Assembly: GCF_026342035.1 (NCBI RefSeq)
Contig: NZ_JAPENM010000002.1
Location: 1 to 64,000 of the forward strand
Length of the DNA stretch: 64,000 bases
From: Aldersonia sp. NBC_00410
Lineage (GTDB): Bacteria > Actinomycetota > Actinomycetes > Mycobacteriales > Mycobacteriaceae
Direction of reading: 5' to 3'
Shown piece by piece: positions 17,078 to 26,068 of the stretch. How positions within the stretch are numbered: the stretch's first letter is position 1; the number at the start of each line of letters is the position of its first letter. The position numbers and the translations under genes are program-made. The notes beneath the pieces are model-generated. The model made no database searches. It saw only the letters and a program-made list of their open reading frames with translations, and was not told where the DNA came from.

Positions 17078-18985
17078 GTGGACCATGTGGCGCAGCAAAT
17101 CGACGCGGGCGCGAGTCATTTCCCACCGATCGACGACTTTGCTTTTCTGTCCGACTGCGAGACCACCGCCCTGGTCGCTCCCGACGGGGGCGTCGAGTGG
17201 CTGTGCCTGCCGCGGATGGATTCGCCCAGCGTGTTCGGTGCCATCCTGGACCGCGACGCCGGCCGGTTCCGGATCGCCCCGGCCGGCGTGCACGTCCCCG
17301 CTGCCCGGCGCTACATCCCCGGCACCCTCGTCGCGGAGACGAGTTGGTGGACACCGGGCGGTTGGCTGGTCGTCACCGACGCCCTGCTGATCGGGCCCTG
17401 GCATCACGAGCACGAACGGTCGCACTCGCATCGGCGCGCCCCAACCGATTACGACGCGGCGCACGTGCTGCTCCGCGTGATCCGCTGCGTGAACGGCCAG
17501 GTGCAAGTGAACGTCGACTGCACGCCCGCCTTCGACTACGGCCGGGTGCCGCCGCAGTGGTCCTACAGCGGCGACGGATACCACGAGGCGGTCGCGACGG
17601 CGAGCGGGGTCGACCAACAACTTCGCCTGACCACCGACCTCAACATCGGATTCGAGGCGACGACGGCAACCGCCCGCACGCTGCTCAAGGAGGGCCAGCA
17701 CCGGTTCGTCGCGTTGTCGTGGAGCGAGCACGCTCCGCCGACGACCCTCCACGAGGCGACGGACCGGTTGCGCTGGACATGTCATCACTGGCAGCACTGG
17801 CTCGACCGCGGCGACTTCCCCGACCATCGCTGGCGTGGGTACCTGCAGCGCAGCGCGCTGACCCTCAAGGGCCTCACGTTCGCCCCCACCGGTGCGGTCG
17901 TGGCAGCCGCGACCACATCGTTGCCGGAAACCCCGGGCGGGGAACGCAACTGGGACTACCGCTACACCTGGGTACGCGACACCGCGGGCACCCTGTGGGC
18001 CCTGAACTCACTCGGTTTCGACTGGGAGGCCAACGACTTCTTCCGCTTCGTCGCCGACGTCGCGGAGGCCGAGGGCGGCGACCTGCAACTGATGTACGGC
18101 GTCGACGGCGAACGGGTGCTCGCCGAATCGACGCTCGACCACCTCACCGGGTACGAGGACGCACGTCCCGTGCGGGTCGGCAACGCCGCGTACAGCCAAC
18201 GTCAGCACGACGTCTGGGGTGCGATGGTGCGCGCGATCGATCTACACACCGGTCCACACCATCGGGTCGAGGACCGGCTGTGGCGGATCGTGCAGACCCA
18301 GGTGGAGCGCGCACTCGACCACTGGCGCGAACCAGATCAGGGTATCTGGGAGGTACGCTCGGGGCCACAGCACTTCACCTTCTCGAAGGTGGCCTGCTGG
18401 ATGGCCGCCGACGCCGGCGCGCGCATCGCCGGGGTGCGCGGCAAGGACGCGTTGTCGGCAAGGTGGCGCGCGGCGGCCGAGGAGATTCGCGCCGACGTGC
18501 TCGCCAACGCGGTCGACGAACGCGGCGTGTTCACCCAGCATTACGACACGAAGGCGCTCGACGCGTCGGTGCTGCTCATCCCGCTCGTGGGGTTCCTGCC
18601 GTCGACCGACGAGCGCGTCCGCAACACGGTGCTCGCGATCGCCGACGAGCTCACAGTCGACGACATGGTTCTGCGCTACCGCGTCGACGAGACCGAGGAC
18701 GGACTCTCCGGAGACGAGGGCACATTCACCATCTGTTCGTTTTGGCTGGTCTCGGCCCTCGTCGCGATCGGCGAATTATCAAGGGCGCGAACGCTGTGCG
18801 GCAAACTCCTGGCGGCGTCGAGCAGCCTACAACTCTACGCCGAGGAGATCGACCCGCACAGCGGCCGGCACCTGGGAAACTTCCCGCAGGCATTCACGCA
18901 CCTCGCGCTGATCAACGCCGTCACCGCTGTGATCCGCGCCGAGCGGGCGCAGACGCGGGGTCGGGTGGGGTCGAACTACGGGTAG
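17078..18985 (+). CDS. GH15 glycoside hydrolase (glucoamylase/trehalase type)
   Basis: A 635-residue cytoplasmic GH15 enzyme. The N-terminal beta-sandwich begins PPIDDFAFLSDCETTALVAP and is followed by an (alpha/alpha)6 barrel with the signature ERNWDYRYTWVRD (about 288-300). A general acid Glu lies in QGIWEVR (about 424) and a general base Glu in SGDEGTFTICSFW (about 546). Actinobacterial proteins of this type include the trehalase of mycobacteria, so trehalose or an alpha-glucan is the likely substrate. The GTG at 17,078 gives the family-typical N-terminus; the frame is open further upstream but that part is not protein-like. The 410 bases between dodecin and this gene show no gene. Confidence 0.85.
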   Translation: MDHVAQQIDAGASHFPPIDDFAFLSDCETTALVAPDGGVEWLCLPRMDSPSVFGAILDRDAGRFRIAPAGVHVPAARRYIPGTLVAETSWWTPGGWLVVTDALLIGPWHHEHERSHSHRRAPTDYDAAHVLLRVIRCVNGQVQVNVDCTPAFDYGRVPPQWSYSGDGYHEAVATASGVDQQLRLTTDLNIGFEATTATARTLLKEGQHRFVALSWSEHAPPTTLHEATDRLRWTCHHWQHWLDRGDFPDHRWRGYLQRSALTLKGLTFAPTGAVVAAATTSLPETPGGERNWDYRYTWVRDTAGTLWALNSLGFDWEANDFFRFVADVAEAEGGDLQLMYGVDGERVLAESTLDHLTGYEDARPVRVGNAAYSQRQHDVWGAMVRAIDLHTGPHHRVEDRLWRIVQTQVERALDHWREPDQGIWEVRSGPQHFTFSKVACWMAADAGARIAGVRGKDALSARWRAAAEEIRADVLANAVDERGVFTQHYDTKALDASVLLIPLVGFLPSTDERVRNTVLAIADELTVDDMVLRYRVDETEDGLSGDEGTFTICSFWLVSALVAIGELSRARTLCGKLLAASSSLQLYAEEIDPHSGRHLGNFPQAFTHLALINAVTAVIRAERAQTRGRVGSNYG

Positions 18986-19097
18986 GTGCGACCACCAAGC
19001 CGCGATCTGCTCACGCGACCGTCGGTCATCGGCGGTGCCGTGGGTTGCGCGGGGGCGACCGGTGATCCGTCGCCTGTCCGAGCTGATATACCAGCTC

Positions 19098-19220
19098 GAC
19101 ATTCTTGGGACCTCGCACTCTCCTCCCCTGTCGCGGCAGCAAGACCGATTCCACGATTCTCCCGCTGCACTCGGGCGTCACGGAGGCGACACGCCTGGAT
19201 ATCCACATTCGCTCGACCGT
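19098..19220. repeat. Dispersed repeat family 2, copy A
   Basis: Aligns by eye with 47,615-47,734: shared gacatt, cggcagcaa, attccacga, ctcccgctgc, cggaggcgacacgcc and atccacattcgc blocks in the same order, with small indels. A more diverged copy is at 52,172-52,260. It occupies the otherwise empty 365 bases between the GH15 and GntR genes. Confidence 0.6.
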
Positions 19221-19350
19221 GATGACGGGCCGCCACCCGCCGTCTCCCTTCGAGGCGATTCGGGACGTTGCCGCGACGCGCAACTGCGCGGTCGTCGTCG
19301 AAAATCACACCCCGGCAGACCGACGCCCGCACTCTGACCGGCCTCGCCTC

Positions 19351-20088
19351 CTAAGCGGGCCCGGCGGATTCAGCACGTATCACCGAGATGGTGCCGACGA
19401 TGTGTTGTTCCATTGCCTTACGGGCTGCCTCTTCGTCTTGGGCTCGCAACGCCTCGGTGATCCGATGGTGGTCGTGTTGCCGTTCTCCGAGTGCACCCGA
19501 CAGCGGGTTTACCACGCCAGTGGTGTTGATCAGGAAGTCCGATAGGTCCCACATCCGGTGGCTGGTTTCCGCCATGATCCGGGAGTGCGCCATTGTGTGT
19601 ATCGCAGCGTGAAATTCGCGGTTATGGATGCGGTACCCGTGGGCACGCAGGGCCGGATCTTCGGATTTGAGCAGACCGTCGACGCGTGCGGAGATCATGT
19701 CCAGCTCGAGTAGTTGCTGGTCGGTACGCCGCAGCGCAGCGACGCCGGCGATGGTGCCTTCGAAGCCGCCGAAGAGGGTGAAGAAGTCCTCGACCTCTTG
19801 GGTGCTGTAGCTGGCCACCTGGCAGCCGACCTGCGGGATGATCTCCACGAGTTTGTCGCTGGACAGGCGCCGCAGGGCGTCCATCACCGGCTGCTTGCTG
19901 ACACCGAATTCCTGGCGAACGGTCTCGACGACAATCTTTTCCCCCGCTCCGTATTTGCCCTCGAGCAACCGCCCTTTGAGGGTGTCGTACAGCGCGGTCG
20001 ACAGGCGAGCTCCGGACAGGCGCGCACCGGCAAGTGCTGCTGCGGGGCCGCTCGCCGCGTCCAACGGCCAACTATTCGCAGTCGTCAT
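19351..20088 (-). CDS. GntR/FadR-family regulator of the aromatic meta-cleavage operon
   Basis: A 245-residue GntR-family regulator. The winged helix-turn-helix spans about 30-95 (ALYDTLKGRLLEGKYGAGEKIV, then EFGVSKQPVMDALRRLSSDKLV). The C-terminal all-helical FCD-type ligand domain contains the His/Asp pattern of the FadR subfamily (HNREFHAAIHTMAH about 153-166, ERQHDHHRITEAL about 208-220), which usually holds a metal and an organic acid. It is divergent from the nine-gene catabolic operon and probably represses it until a pathway intermediate binds. Confidence 0.85.
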   Translation of the reverse strand: MTTANSWPLDAASGPAAALAGARLSGARLSTALYDTLKGRLLEGKYGAGEKIVVETVRQEFGVSKQPVMDALRRLSSDKLVEIIPQVGCQVASYSTQEVEDFFTLFGGFEGTIAGVAALRRTDQQLLELDMISARVDGLLKSEDPALRAHGYRIHNREFHAAIHTMAHSRIMAETSHRMWDLSDFLINTTGVVNPLSGALGERQHDHHRITEALRAQDEEAARKAMEQHIVGTISVIRAESAGPA

Positions 20089-20146
20089 CGCAGGATCGAC
20101 CCAACGCGTCGACCAGTCATTTCTTGACCCCTCCCGTAGCCGTTTC

Positions 20147-20213
20147 TACTTGCATTCTAGTACTTGCATTCTAGTACTTGTGGTCTGGGTCACTGCGAGT
20201 TATGGTGTACTAG
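20147..20213 (+). promoter_or_regulatory. Operon promoter with GntR-type repeated operator
   Basis: Two exact tandem copies of tacttgcattctag (20,147-20,160 and 20,161-20,174) are followed by a third partial tacttg. The 7-mer ctagtac occurs at both junctions, and its complement gtactag at 20,207-20,213. Between them lies a plausible promoter: ttgtgg (20,178-20,183), 17 bases, tatggt (20,201-20,206). Operators thus flank the promoter on both sides, in the divergent gap between the GntR gene and the operon. Confidence 0.6.
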
Positions 20214-20343
20214 CACGCTAGCATTCTACCGTTCCAGGCGGGGAGTACCTCTCCCGCGCATGTGCTGGCAGCGCCAACACCCGCGATAGCGATTGCCGCC
20301 GATGGGCCGCGACGAGATTCGCGGCGGTCTACGAGGAGAAGCT

Positions 20344-21417
20344 ATGGAATTCAGCATCGGAACCTGCGCCAAGATCGATCAGGTTCCCATGGTCAAGCGG
20401 GCCGAAGACCTGGGCATCACCCACTTCGGGGTGGGCGAAGGACCGCTGCTGTTCAGCGATCCCTACCAATTCCTCGCCCTTGCCGCGGCCCAGACCAGCA
20501 CGATCAACCTGGGCACGATGGTCACCAATCCGCTGACACGGATCGGACCGGTGACCGCGAACTCGATGGCGACCCTCAACGCGCTCGCACCCGGACGAAC
20601 GTTTCTGGGCATCGGAACGGCGAACAACGCGTTGCGCTCGATGGGCAACCGCCCGGCGAAGATCTCCGAACTCATGCACACAATCGAGGTGTCACGCGAA
20701 CTGATGGCTGGGCGCCGAGTAGTGCACAAATGGCTGGGCCAGGAGCGCGAGGTCGAATTCCTCGACAAGGACAGCGGCTTCCTCAACGTGAAGGACTACA
20801 TCCCGATCTGGGTTGCCGCAGGCGGCCCGCGCGGATTGGCCGAGGCCGTGAAATACGCCGACGCGATCGTCTACTGCCTCGGACCCAACACCGACATGAT
20901 CAAACTGATCCGCAGCAAACTCGACAAAGCTGTCGCCGATGCAGGCCGGGCACCGGGTTCGGTGAAGCTGGTGTCACTGTCCTGGTTCTACCAGCTCGAG
21001 AACGGCGAGACCTGGGAAGACGGCGTCACCAACGGCTTCGGCTCCGGCCCGATCTCCTCCTGTATCACCAACTCCGGGTTGATGAACGATCACCGCGACC
21101 AGCTCGGTGACGCAATCGTGGACGCATCGATCCTCGCCGCGCAGCAGTACCTGGGCGACCCCACTGCTGAAAATCAACCGCATTACCTCGACGTGTGGGC
21201 GAAGTATCTGCGCGGCCTCGACCCCAAGCACCGCCCGATCATCACCAAAGAACTCGTCGACTACTGGTGCCTCTACGGCTCTCCCGGACAGCTGCGAGAG
21301 AAAGCGGCCCTGATGCGCGAGGCCGGCGTCGACATTCTGCAGGTGTTTCTGTCCAACCCATTCACCGCGCAACGCGACATCGACAACATCGGTCACTCCA
21401 TTCTCGCCCACAACTGA
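20344..21417 (+). CDS. LLM-class flavin-dependent oxidoreductase, first gene of the operon
   Basis: A 357-residue luciferase-like (bacterial luciferase/F420 reductase superfamily) TIM-barrel oxidoreductase. Diagnostic blocks are INLGTMVTNPLTRIGPVTAN (about 59-78), LAPGRTFLGIGTANNALRSMG (about 81-101) and PIWVAAGGPRGLAEAVKYAD (about 154-173). The cofactor (FMN or F420) cannot be decided by eye. A strong GAGGAGAAG precedes the ATG. It opens the operon, 36 bases before the isochorismatase-fold gene. It probably performs the first oxidation or reduction on the growth substrate; the reaction is unknown. Confidence 0.8.
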   Translation: MEFSIGTCAKIDQVPMVKRAEDLGITHFGVGEGPLLFSDPYQFLALAAAQTSTINLGTMVTNPLTRIGPVTANSMATLNALAPGRTFLGIGTANNALRSMGNRPAKISELMHTIEVSRELMAGRRVVHKWLGQEREVEFLDKDSGFLNVKDYIPIWVAAGGPRGLAEAVKYADAIVYCLGPNTDMIKLIRSKLDKAVADAGRAPGSVKLVSLSWFYQLENGETWEDGVTNGFGSGPISSCITNSGLMNDHRDQLGDAIVDASILAAQQYLGDPTAENQPHYLDVWAKYLRGLDPKHRPIITKELVDYWCLYGSPGQLREKAALMREAGVDILQVFLSNPFTAQRDIDNIGHSILAHN

Positions 21418-21453
21418 ACCAACCAAATCGGCTTCACCGCAAAGGAATACGCC

Positions 21454-22080
21454 ATGGAACTCGATCCCCGCACCACTGCACTGATGATCATCCACTGCCA
21501 GGGCGACGTCGTGGGCCCCGACGGCGCCTTCGCCGACTTCTTCTACCAGCAGGTCGTCGAGCGCGATGTGATCGCCAAGATCGCCACGCTTGCAGACACA
21601 TTCAGAAACGCCGGCGGGACTGTCGTCTACACCCGTGTCGCATGGAAACCGGACTTCTCCGACCTGCAGGTCAACTCCCCGATTCTGGGCGTCGTCCAAC
21701 AGTCCGGCTGCCTCAAGCAGGGAAGCCCGCTCACCGAGATCGTCGAACCCCTCACACCGCACGACGGTGATCTCGTCATCGACCACCAACGCGTCGGCGG
21801 ATTCGCCGGCAGCGGACTCGACGAGGCGCTGCGGAGCAGGGCAATCACCAGCCTCGCCTTCGCGGGCGTCGCGACCAACTTCTCCGTCGAGGGAACCGCC
21901 CGCGTCGCCAGCGACCTCGGCTATCACACGGTGATCGTCGCCGATGCCTGCTGCGCGGCCAGCCCCGCCGCCCACGACGCCAGCATCGAATCGCTCGGAC
22001 TTCTCGCCGATATCTCCACCATCGACGACGTCACCCACGCACTCACCTCGAATTCCGTCACCACCGGCGGTCCCACATAA
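21454..22080 (+). CDS. Isochorismatase-fold protein lacking the catalytic triad
   Basis: A 208-residue cysteine-hydrolase/isochorismatase-fold protein. The fold signature is clear (TALMIIHCQGD 8-18, FAGSGLDEALR 117-127, FAGVATNFSVEGTAR 136-150). In hydrolytic members the triad Asp-Lys-Cys sits in these blocks; here the aligned positions are His14, His111 and Ser144. It therefore either uses another mechanism, like the acid-only isochorismatases, or is a binding protein. ATG follows AAAGGAA. It is second in the operon, between the LLM enzyme and the MDR reductase, and may act on an amide, lactone or enol intermediate of the upper pathway. Confidence 0.75.
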   Translation: MELDPRTTALMIIHCQGDVVGPDGAFADFFYQQVVERDVIAKIATLADTFRNAGGTVVYTRVAWKPDFSDLQVNSPILGVVQQSGCLKQGSPLTEIVEPLTPHDGDLVIDHQRVGGFAGSGLDEALRSRAITSLAFAGVATNFSVEGTARVASDLGYHTVIVADACCAASPAAHDASIESLGLLADISTIDDVTHALTSNSVTTGGPT

Positions 22081-22177
22081 CCGAGGTTCGTGCGGCAACG
22101 CATCACTGCGGCGTCGCACCTGTGTCCCTCCCCCACAGCGACTTTCGGCCCGTGCCGATCACCTAGGAGCTTCACCG

Positions 22178-23311
22178 ATGCAGTCCATGCTCACCGCTCG
22201 CCTGCACAACATCGACGAGCCCATGCGACTCGAATACCTCCCGATCCCCAGCCCGGGCCCCACCGACGTCGTCGTACAAGTCAAGGCCTGCAACGTCGTA
22301 CCGAACCTGAAGAACGTTCTCGCCACCTACGCCGAGTGGTTTCCCTACCTGCCGTTGCCCAAGCTGCCGGCGGTGTTCGGACTCGACAGCGCCGGCGTGG
22401 TCACCGATGTCGGAAGCCAGGTCGCCGATATCCGGGTCGGCGACCGGGTCTATGTCAACCCCGGCCTGTCCTGCGGCTCGTGCCGCGCCTGCCGGCAAGG
22501 GGCAGACCAGAACTGCGACAGCTACACCTTCATGGGCTACTTCGCCTTCGGCGCCGGCGGCCAGAAACTCTTCGACGCCTACCCCTACGGCGGCCTCGGG
22601 GAGTACCTGACCGCACCACAACGCAACCTGGTCAAACTGCCCGACACGGTCAGCTTCGAGGAAGGTGCCCGGTTCGGTTACCTCGGCACAGCGTTCTCGG
22701 CACTGCGCAAAGCCGGCGCCGGTCCCGGTTCGACCGTCCTGATCGACGGCATATCCGGAACACTGGGCCTCGGGGCCTGCCTGATCGCGCTCAGTCTCGG
22801 CGTCACCCACATCTTCGGCACCGGACGAGACGAAGCACTGCTCGCCGACGTCAAGGCGATCGCACCCGACCGCATCGACGTCAAGTCCACGCTCACAGGC
22901 GATCTGCGCGGCTGGGTGCACGAACATAACGATGGTGCGGGGGTCGATATCGTGATCGACGCGCTCGGCCCCGGCGCTCCCGCCGAGTCGATGCTCGAAG
23001 CGATCTCCACGCTGCGGCGCGGCGGAATAGCCGTCGACATCGGCGGCATGATGGAGCGCCCCCAAGTCGATTTGTTCTCGATGATGTGCTCGCAGATCTC
23101 GCTGCTGGGCAGCCTGTGGTTCTCGACCGGGGAAGCCCAGGACATGGCCGACCTCGCCGGCGCCGGCGTCCTGAACCTGTCGGTGTTCGAACACCACACG
23201 TTCCCGCTGGAAAGAATCAACGAAGCACTCGACAGCCTGCCCGCGCGGCACGGCGGCTTCACCAACTTCATCAGCGTCCCGCAATCGACAAGTGAAGCGA
23301 CACAACCATGA
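22178..23311 (+). CDS. MDR-family alcohol dehydrogenase-like reductase without catalytic zinc ligands
   Basis: A 377-residue medium-chain dehydrogenase/reductase. The four-Cys structural zinc lobe is intact (CGSCRACRQGADQNC, about 98-112). At the catalytic zinc site, however, the usual CxxCxSD is ACNVVPNLKN and GHE is GLD. It therefore probably does not oxidise alcohols in the classical zinc-dependent way. An ene-reductase role is plausible, as described for the MDR enzyme HcdE of 7-hydroxycoumarin catabolism. NAD(P) fold: ISGTLGLGACLIAL (about 191-204). ATG follows TAGGAGC. Its stop overlaps the start of the hydroxylase by 4 bases. Confidence 0.8.
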   Translation: MQSMLTARLHNIDEPMRLEYLPIPSPGPTDVVVQVKACNVVPNLKNVLATYAEWFPYLPLPKLPAVFGLDSAGVVTDVGSQVADIRVGDRVYVNPGLSCGSCRACRQGADQNCDSYTFMGYFAFGAGGQKLFDAYPYGGLGEYLTAPQRNLVKLPDTVSFEEGARFGYLGTAFSALRKAGAGPGSTVLIDGISGTLGLGACLIALSLGVTHIFGTGRDEALLADVKAIAPDRIDVKSTLTGDLRGWVHEHNDGAGVDIVIDALGPGAPAESMLEAISTLRRGGIAVDIGGMMERPQVDLFSMMCSQISLLGSLWFSTGEAQDMADLAGAGVLNLSVFEHHTFPLERINEALDSLPARHGGFTNFISVPQSTSEATQP

Positions 23312-25083
23312 ATGACTTCGACACCGACGTACTCGTCGTCGGAACCGGACCCACCGGATCCACCGCGGCCCTGGCCCTGGCCACCTACGGAGTTCGGGTC
23401 CACCTCGTCAGCAGATGGAACTGGCTGGCCAATACCCCCCGCGCGCACATCACCAACCAGCGCGCCGTGGAGGTGCTGCGCGACCTCGGCATCGAGGAGG
23501 AGGCCAAGAAGTACGCCACCCCGTGGGAGTTGATGGGCGACACTCTGTTCACCACCAGCCTGGCAGGCGACGAGATCGCCCGGGTCCGCACCTGGGGCAC
23601 CGGCGACGACCGCGTCGGGGACTACATCAAGGGCAGCCCCTGCGGACTTCTCGACATCCCGCAGCTCTACCTCGAACCGGTGATCTTCAAGAACGCCGTC
23701 GCACGTGGCGCGACCTACACCTTCAACACCGAATACCTCTCCCACACTCAGGACGACACCGGTGTCACCGTCACCGTCCGTGATCACCTCCTCAACCGCG
23801 ACTACACGATCAGAGCCAAATACCTGGTCGGAGCCGACGGGGCACGTTCCCAGATCGCCGAAGACATCGGTCTGGAAATCGAGGGAACAATGGGGCGGGC
23901 CGCTACCGCGTATGTTCTCTTCAACGCCGACCTGGGCCGATATGTCCAACACCGGCCGAGCATTTTGCACTGGATCATGGCCCCGGGCAGCAGCTTCGGC
24001 GAGATCGGTATGGGTCTGCTGCGCGCTATTCGGCCATGGAACAAATGGATCGCCGGCTGGGGCTACGACCTGGCCGACGGCGACCCGGACTTCGACCCGG
24101 CCGAGATCACGGCCAAGATCCGCACCCTGGTCGGTGACCCCGACCTCGAGATCGACATCGAAGCCACCTCGACGTGGCAGGTCAACCAAGCCTGCGCAAC
24201 GCACTACTCGAAGGGGCGCGTGTTCTGCGGCGGCGACGCCGTGCACCGTCATCCACCCAGCAGCGGCCTCGGCTCCAACACCTCCGTCCAGGACGCGTTC
24301 AACCTCGCCTGGAAACTCGCCTTCGTGGTGAAGGGCTACGCCGACCCCGCGATGCTCGAGTCGTACTCGCTCGAACGCCAACCGGTCGGACGCCAGATCG
24401 TGGCACGCGCCAACCAATCTCGCGTGGACTACGGACCGATCAACGAATGCTTCCGAACCGAAGGGGCCGCCGACCCCGTCGCGGCCGGCCTCGAGAAGCT
24501 CCGCGATCCGAGTCCCCAGGGCGTCGAGGTGCGTGAAGCGCTCGGTCGTGCACTGGAATTGAAGAACTATGAATTCAACGCCCAAGGCGTCGAACTGAAC
24601 CAGCGCTACGAGTCCGGTGCGGTCATCTCCGATCCCACTGCAGGACAGGAGGAGTGGGAACGGGACCGCCAACTCTACCTACAGGCCACCACCCGCCCGG
24701 GCGCGAAACTGCCGCACACCTGGTTGGTCGACAGCAACGGTCTCCGCACCTCCACCCTCGACGTCACCGGCAAGGGGAAGTACACGCTCATCACCGGTCT
24801 GGCCGGCACCGCATGGGTCAACGCCGCACACAAACTCGACCTGCCGTTTCTGCGCACCGTGGTGATCGGCGCAAAAGGCACCGAGGACCCGTACCGCAGC
24901 TGGCAACAGATCCGCGAGATCCACGAAGCCGGCGCCCTACTGGTGCGTCCCGACGGATACATCGCCTGGCGGCACAGCCCAGCGACCTGGGACGACAACG
25001 ACGCCTTCGAGCACCTCCAGACTGCGCTGACCGGGGTTCTTGCCACACCCGCCGACACTGCGGTCGCGGACGGAGGGAGCTGA
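23308..25083 (+). CDS. FAD-dependent aromatic hydroxylase (class A flavoprotein monooxygenase)
   Basis: A 591-residue PheA/TfdB/MhpA-type monooxygenase that hydroxylates a phenolic ring using NAD(P)H and O2. It has the dinucleotide motif VGTGPTGS (11-18), the DG fingerprint LVGADGARS (about 172-180) and the second FAD motif GGDAVHRHPPSSGLGSNTSV (about 308-327). The C-terminal thioredoxin-like domain of this subfamily follows (about 450-591). It is translationally coupled to the MDR gene upstream and followed after 2 bases by the extradiol dioxygenase. It should create the catechol that the dioxygenase cleaves. Confidence 0.87.
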   Translation: MNDFDTDVLVVGTGPTGSTAALALATYGVRVHLVSRWNWLANTPRAHITNQRAVEVLRDLGIEEEAKKYATPWELMGDTLFTTSLAGDEIARVRTWGTGDDRVGDYIKGSPCGLLDIPQLYLEPVIFKNAVARGATYTFNTEYLSHTQDDTGVTVTVRDHLLNRDYTIRAKYLVGADGARSQIAEDIGLEIEGTMGRAATAYVLFNADLGRYVQHRPSILHWIMAPGSSFGEIGMGLLRAIRPWNKWIAGWGYDLADGDPDFDPAEITAKIRTLVGDPDLEIDIEATSTWQVNQACATHYSKGRVFCGGDAVHRHPPSSGLGSNTSVQDAFNLAWKLAFVVKGYADPAMLESYSLERQPVGRQIVARANQSRVDYGPINECFRTEGAADPVAAGLEKLRDPSPQGVEVREALGRALELKNYEFNAQGVELNQRYESGAVISDPTAGQEEWERDRQLYLQATTRPGAKLPHTWLVDSNGLRTSTLDVTGKGKYTLITGLAGTAWVNAAHKLDLPFLRTVVIGAKGTEDPYRSWQQIREIHEAGALLVRPDGYIAWRHSPATWDDNDAFEHLQTALTGVLATPADTAVADGGS

Positions 25084-25085
25084 GA

Positions 25086-26024
25086 ATGCCTGTCGCACTG
25101 TGCACCATGTCGCATTCGCCACTGATGGGTCGAAACGACCCGGACGCGGCCATCGTGGCCGAGGTCGACGCCGCTTTCGCCGATGCCCGGACCTTCATTG
25201 CCGACTTCGCACCGGATCTGGTCGTCATCTTCGCCCCCGATCACTACAACGGTGTCTTCTACGACCTGCTGCCACCGTTCTGCATCGGCGCAGCTGCACA
25301 GTCGGTCGGTGACTGGGGCACCCAAGCCGGACCGCTCGACGTCGACCGAGACGCCGCCTACCAGATCGCGCGGACCGTACTCGCCGCCGGCGTGGACACC
25401 GCGTTCTCCGAGCGGATGCACGTCGATCACGGGTTCGCCCAAGCGTTGGAACTGCTGACCGGGTCGATTACGGCACTGCCGACCGTGCCGATCTTCATCA
25501 ACTCCGTCGGTGAGCCGCTGGGTCCGGTCAGCCGGATCCGACTGCTCGGCAACGCGGTTGGACAGGCCGCGACAGCGTTGGATCGCCGGGTGCTGCTCGT
25601 CGGATCCGGCGGACTGTCCCACGATCCACCGGTACCTCGCCTCGACACCGCACCACCCCAGGTCCGTGAAACGCTCATCGCCGGTCGAGATCCCTCACCC
25701 GAGCAACGCGCAGGCCGCGAACAACGTGTCATCGACGCCGGACGCGACTTCGCCGCGGGTGTCGCCACGATCCAACCCCTGAATCCCGACTGGGACCGCA
25801 ACCTGCTCGCGGTACTGGCCTCCGGCGACCTCGACCAGATCGATTCCTGGACCACGGACTGGTTCGTCGAACAAGCCGGGCACTCCTCGCACGAAGTGCG
25901 GACCTGGATCGCCGCCTACGCAGCACTCGCCGCCCACGGGCCCTACCGGGTCCGGTCGAGCTACTACCGCCCCATACCCGAGTGGATCGCCGGCTTCGCC
26001 GTCACCACCGCGCTGCCCGCATAG
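25086..26024 (+). CDS. mhpB: Extradiol dioxygenase, 2,3-dihydroxyphenylpropionate 1,2-dioxygenase type
   Basis: A 312-residue type III (LigB-superfamily) non-haem Fe(II) extradiol dioxygenase very similar in layout to E. coli MhpB: CTMSHSPLMG near the N-terminus, FAPDHYNGVFYDLLPPF (about 55-71), the catalytic His115 in VDHGFAQ and His179 in GGLSHDPP, and the terminal YYRPIPEWIAGF. It opens the ring of a 3-substituted catechol between the hydroxyl-bearing carbon and the side-chain carbon. The close match suggests a 3-(2,3-dihydroxyphenyl)propionate-like substrate. It is the central gene of the operon. Confidence 0.9.
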   Translation: MPVALCTMSHSPLMGRNDPDAAIVAEVDAAFADARTFIADFAPDLVVIFAPDHYNGVFYDLLPPFCIGAAAQSVGDWGTQAGPLDVDRDAAYQIARTVLAAGVDTAFSERMHVDHGFAQALELLTGSITALPTVPIFINSVGEPLGPVSRIRLLGNAVGQAATALDRRVLLVGSGGLSHDPPVPRLDTAPPQVRETLIAGRDPSPEQRAGREQRVIDAGRDFAAGVATIQPLNPDWDRNLLAVLASGDLDQIDSWTTDWFVEQAGHSSHEVRTWIAAYAALAAHGPYRVRSSYYRPIPEWIAGFAVTTALPA

Positions 26025-26068
26025 CCGCGGATCACGGCGTACCCGCACCAGTTTCGAAAGGAACCACC

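Noticed and set aside
17197-19065. 622-codon frame overlapping the GH15 gene
   Set aside because: It is the +1 shadow of GH15, extremely Arg-rich, with no domain; the GH15 frame carries all catalytic motifs.
20974-22119. 381-codon antisense frame
   Set aside because: Shadow of the LLM and isochorismatase-fold genes, Gly/Asp/Val-rich without motifs.
22678-24672. 664-codon antisense frame across the MDR and hydroxylase genes
   Set aside because: Antisense to two well-conserved enzymes; a consequence of high-GC codon use.
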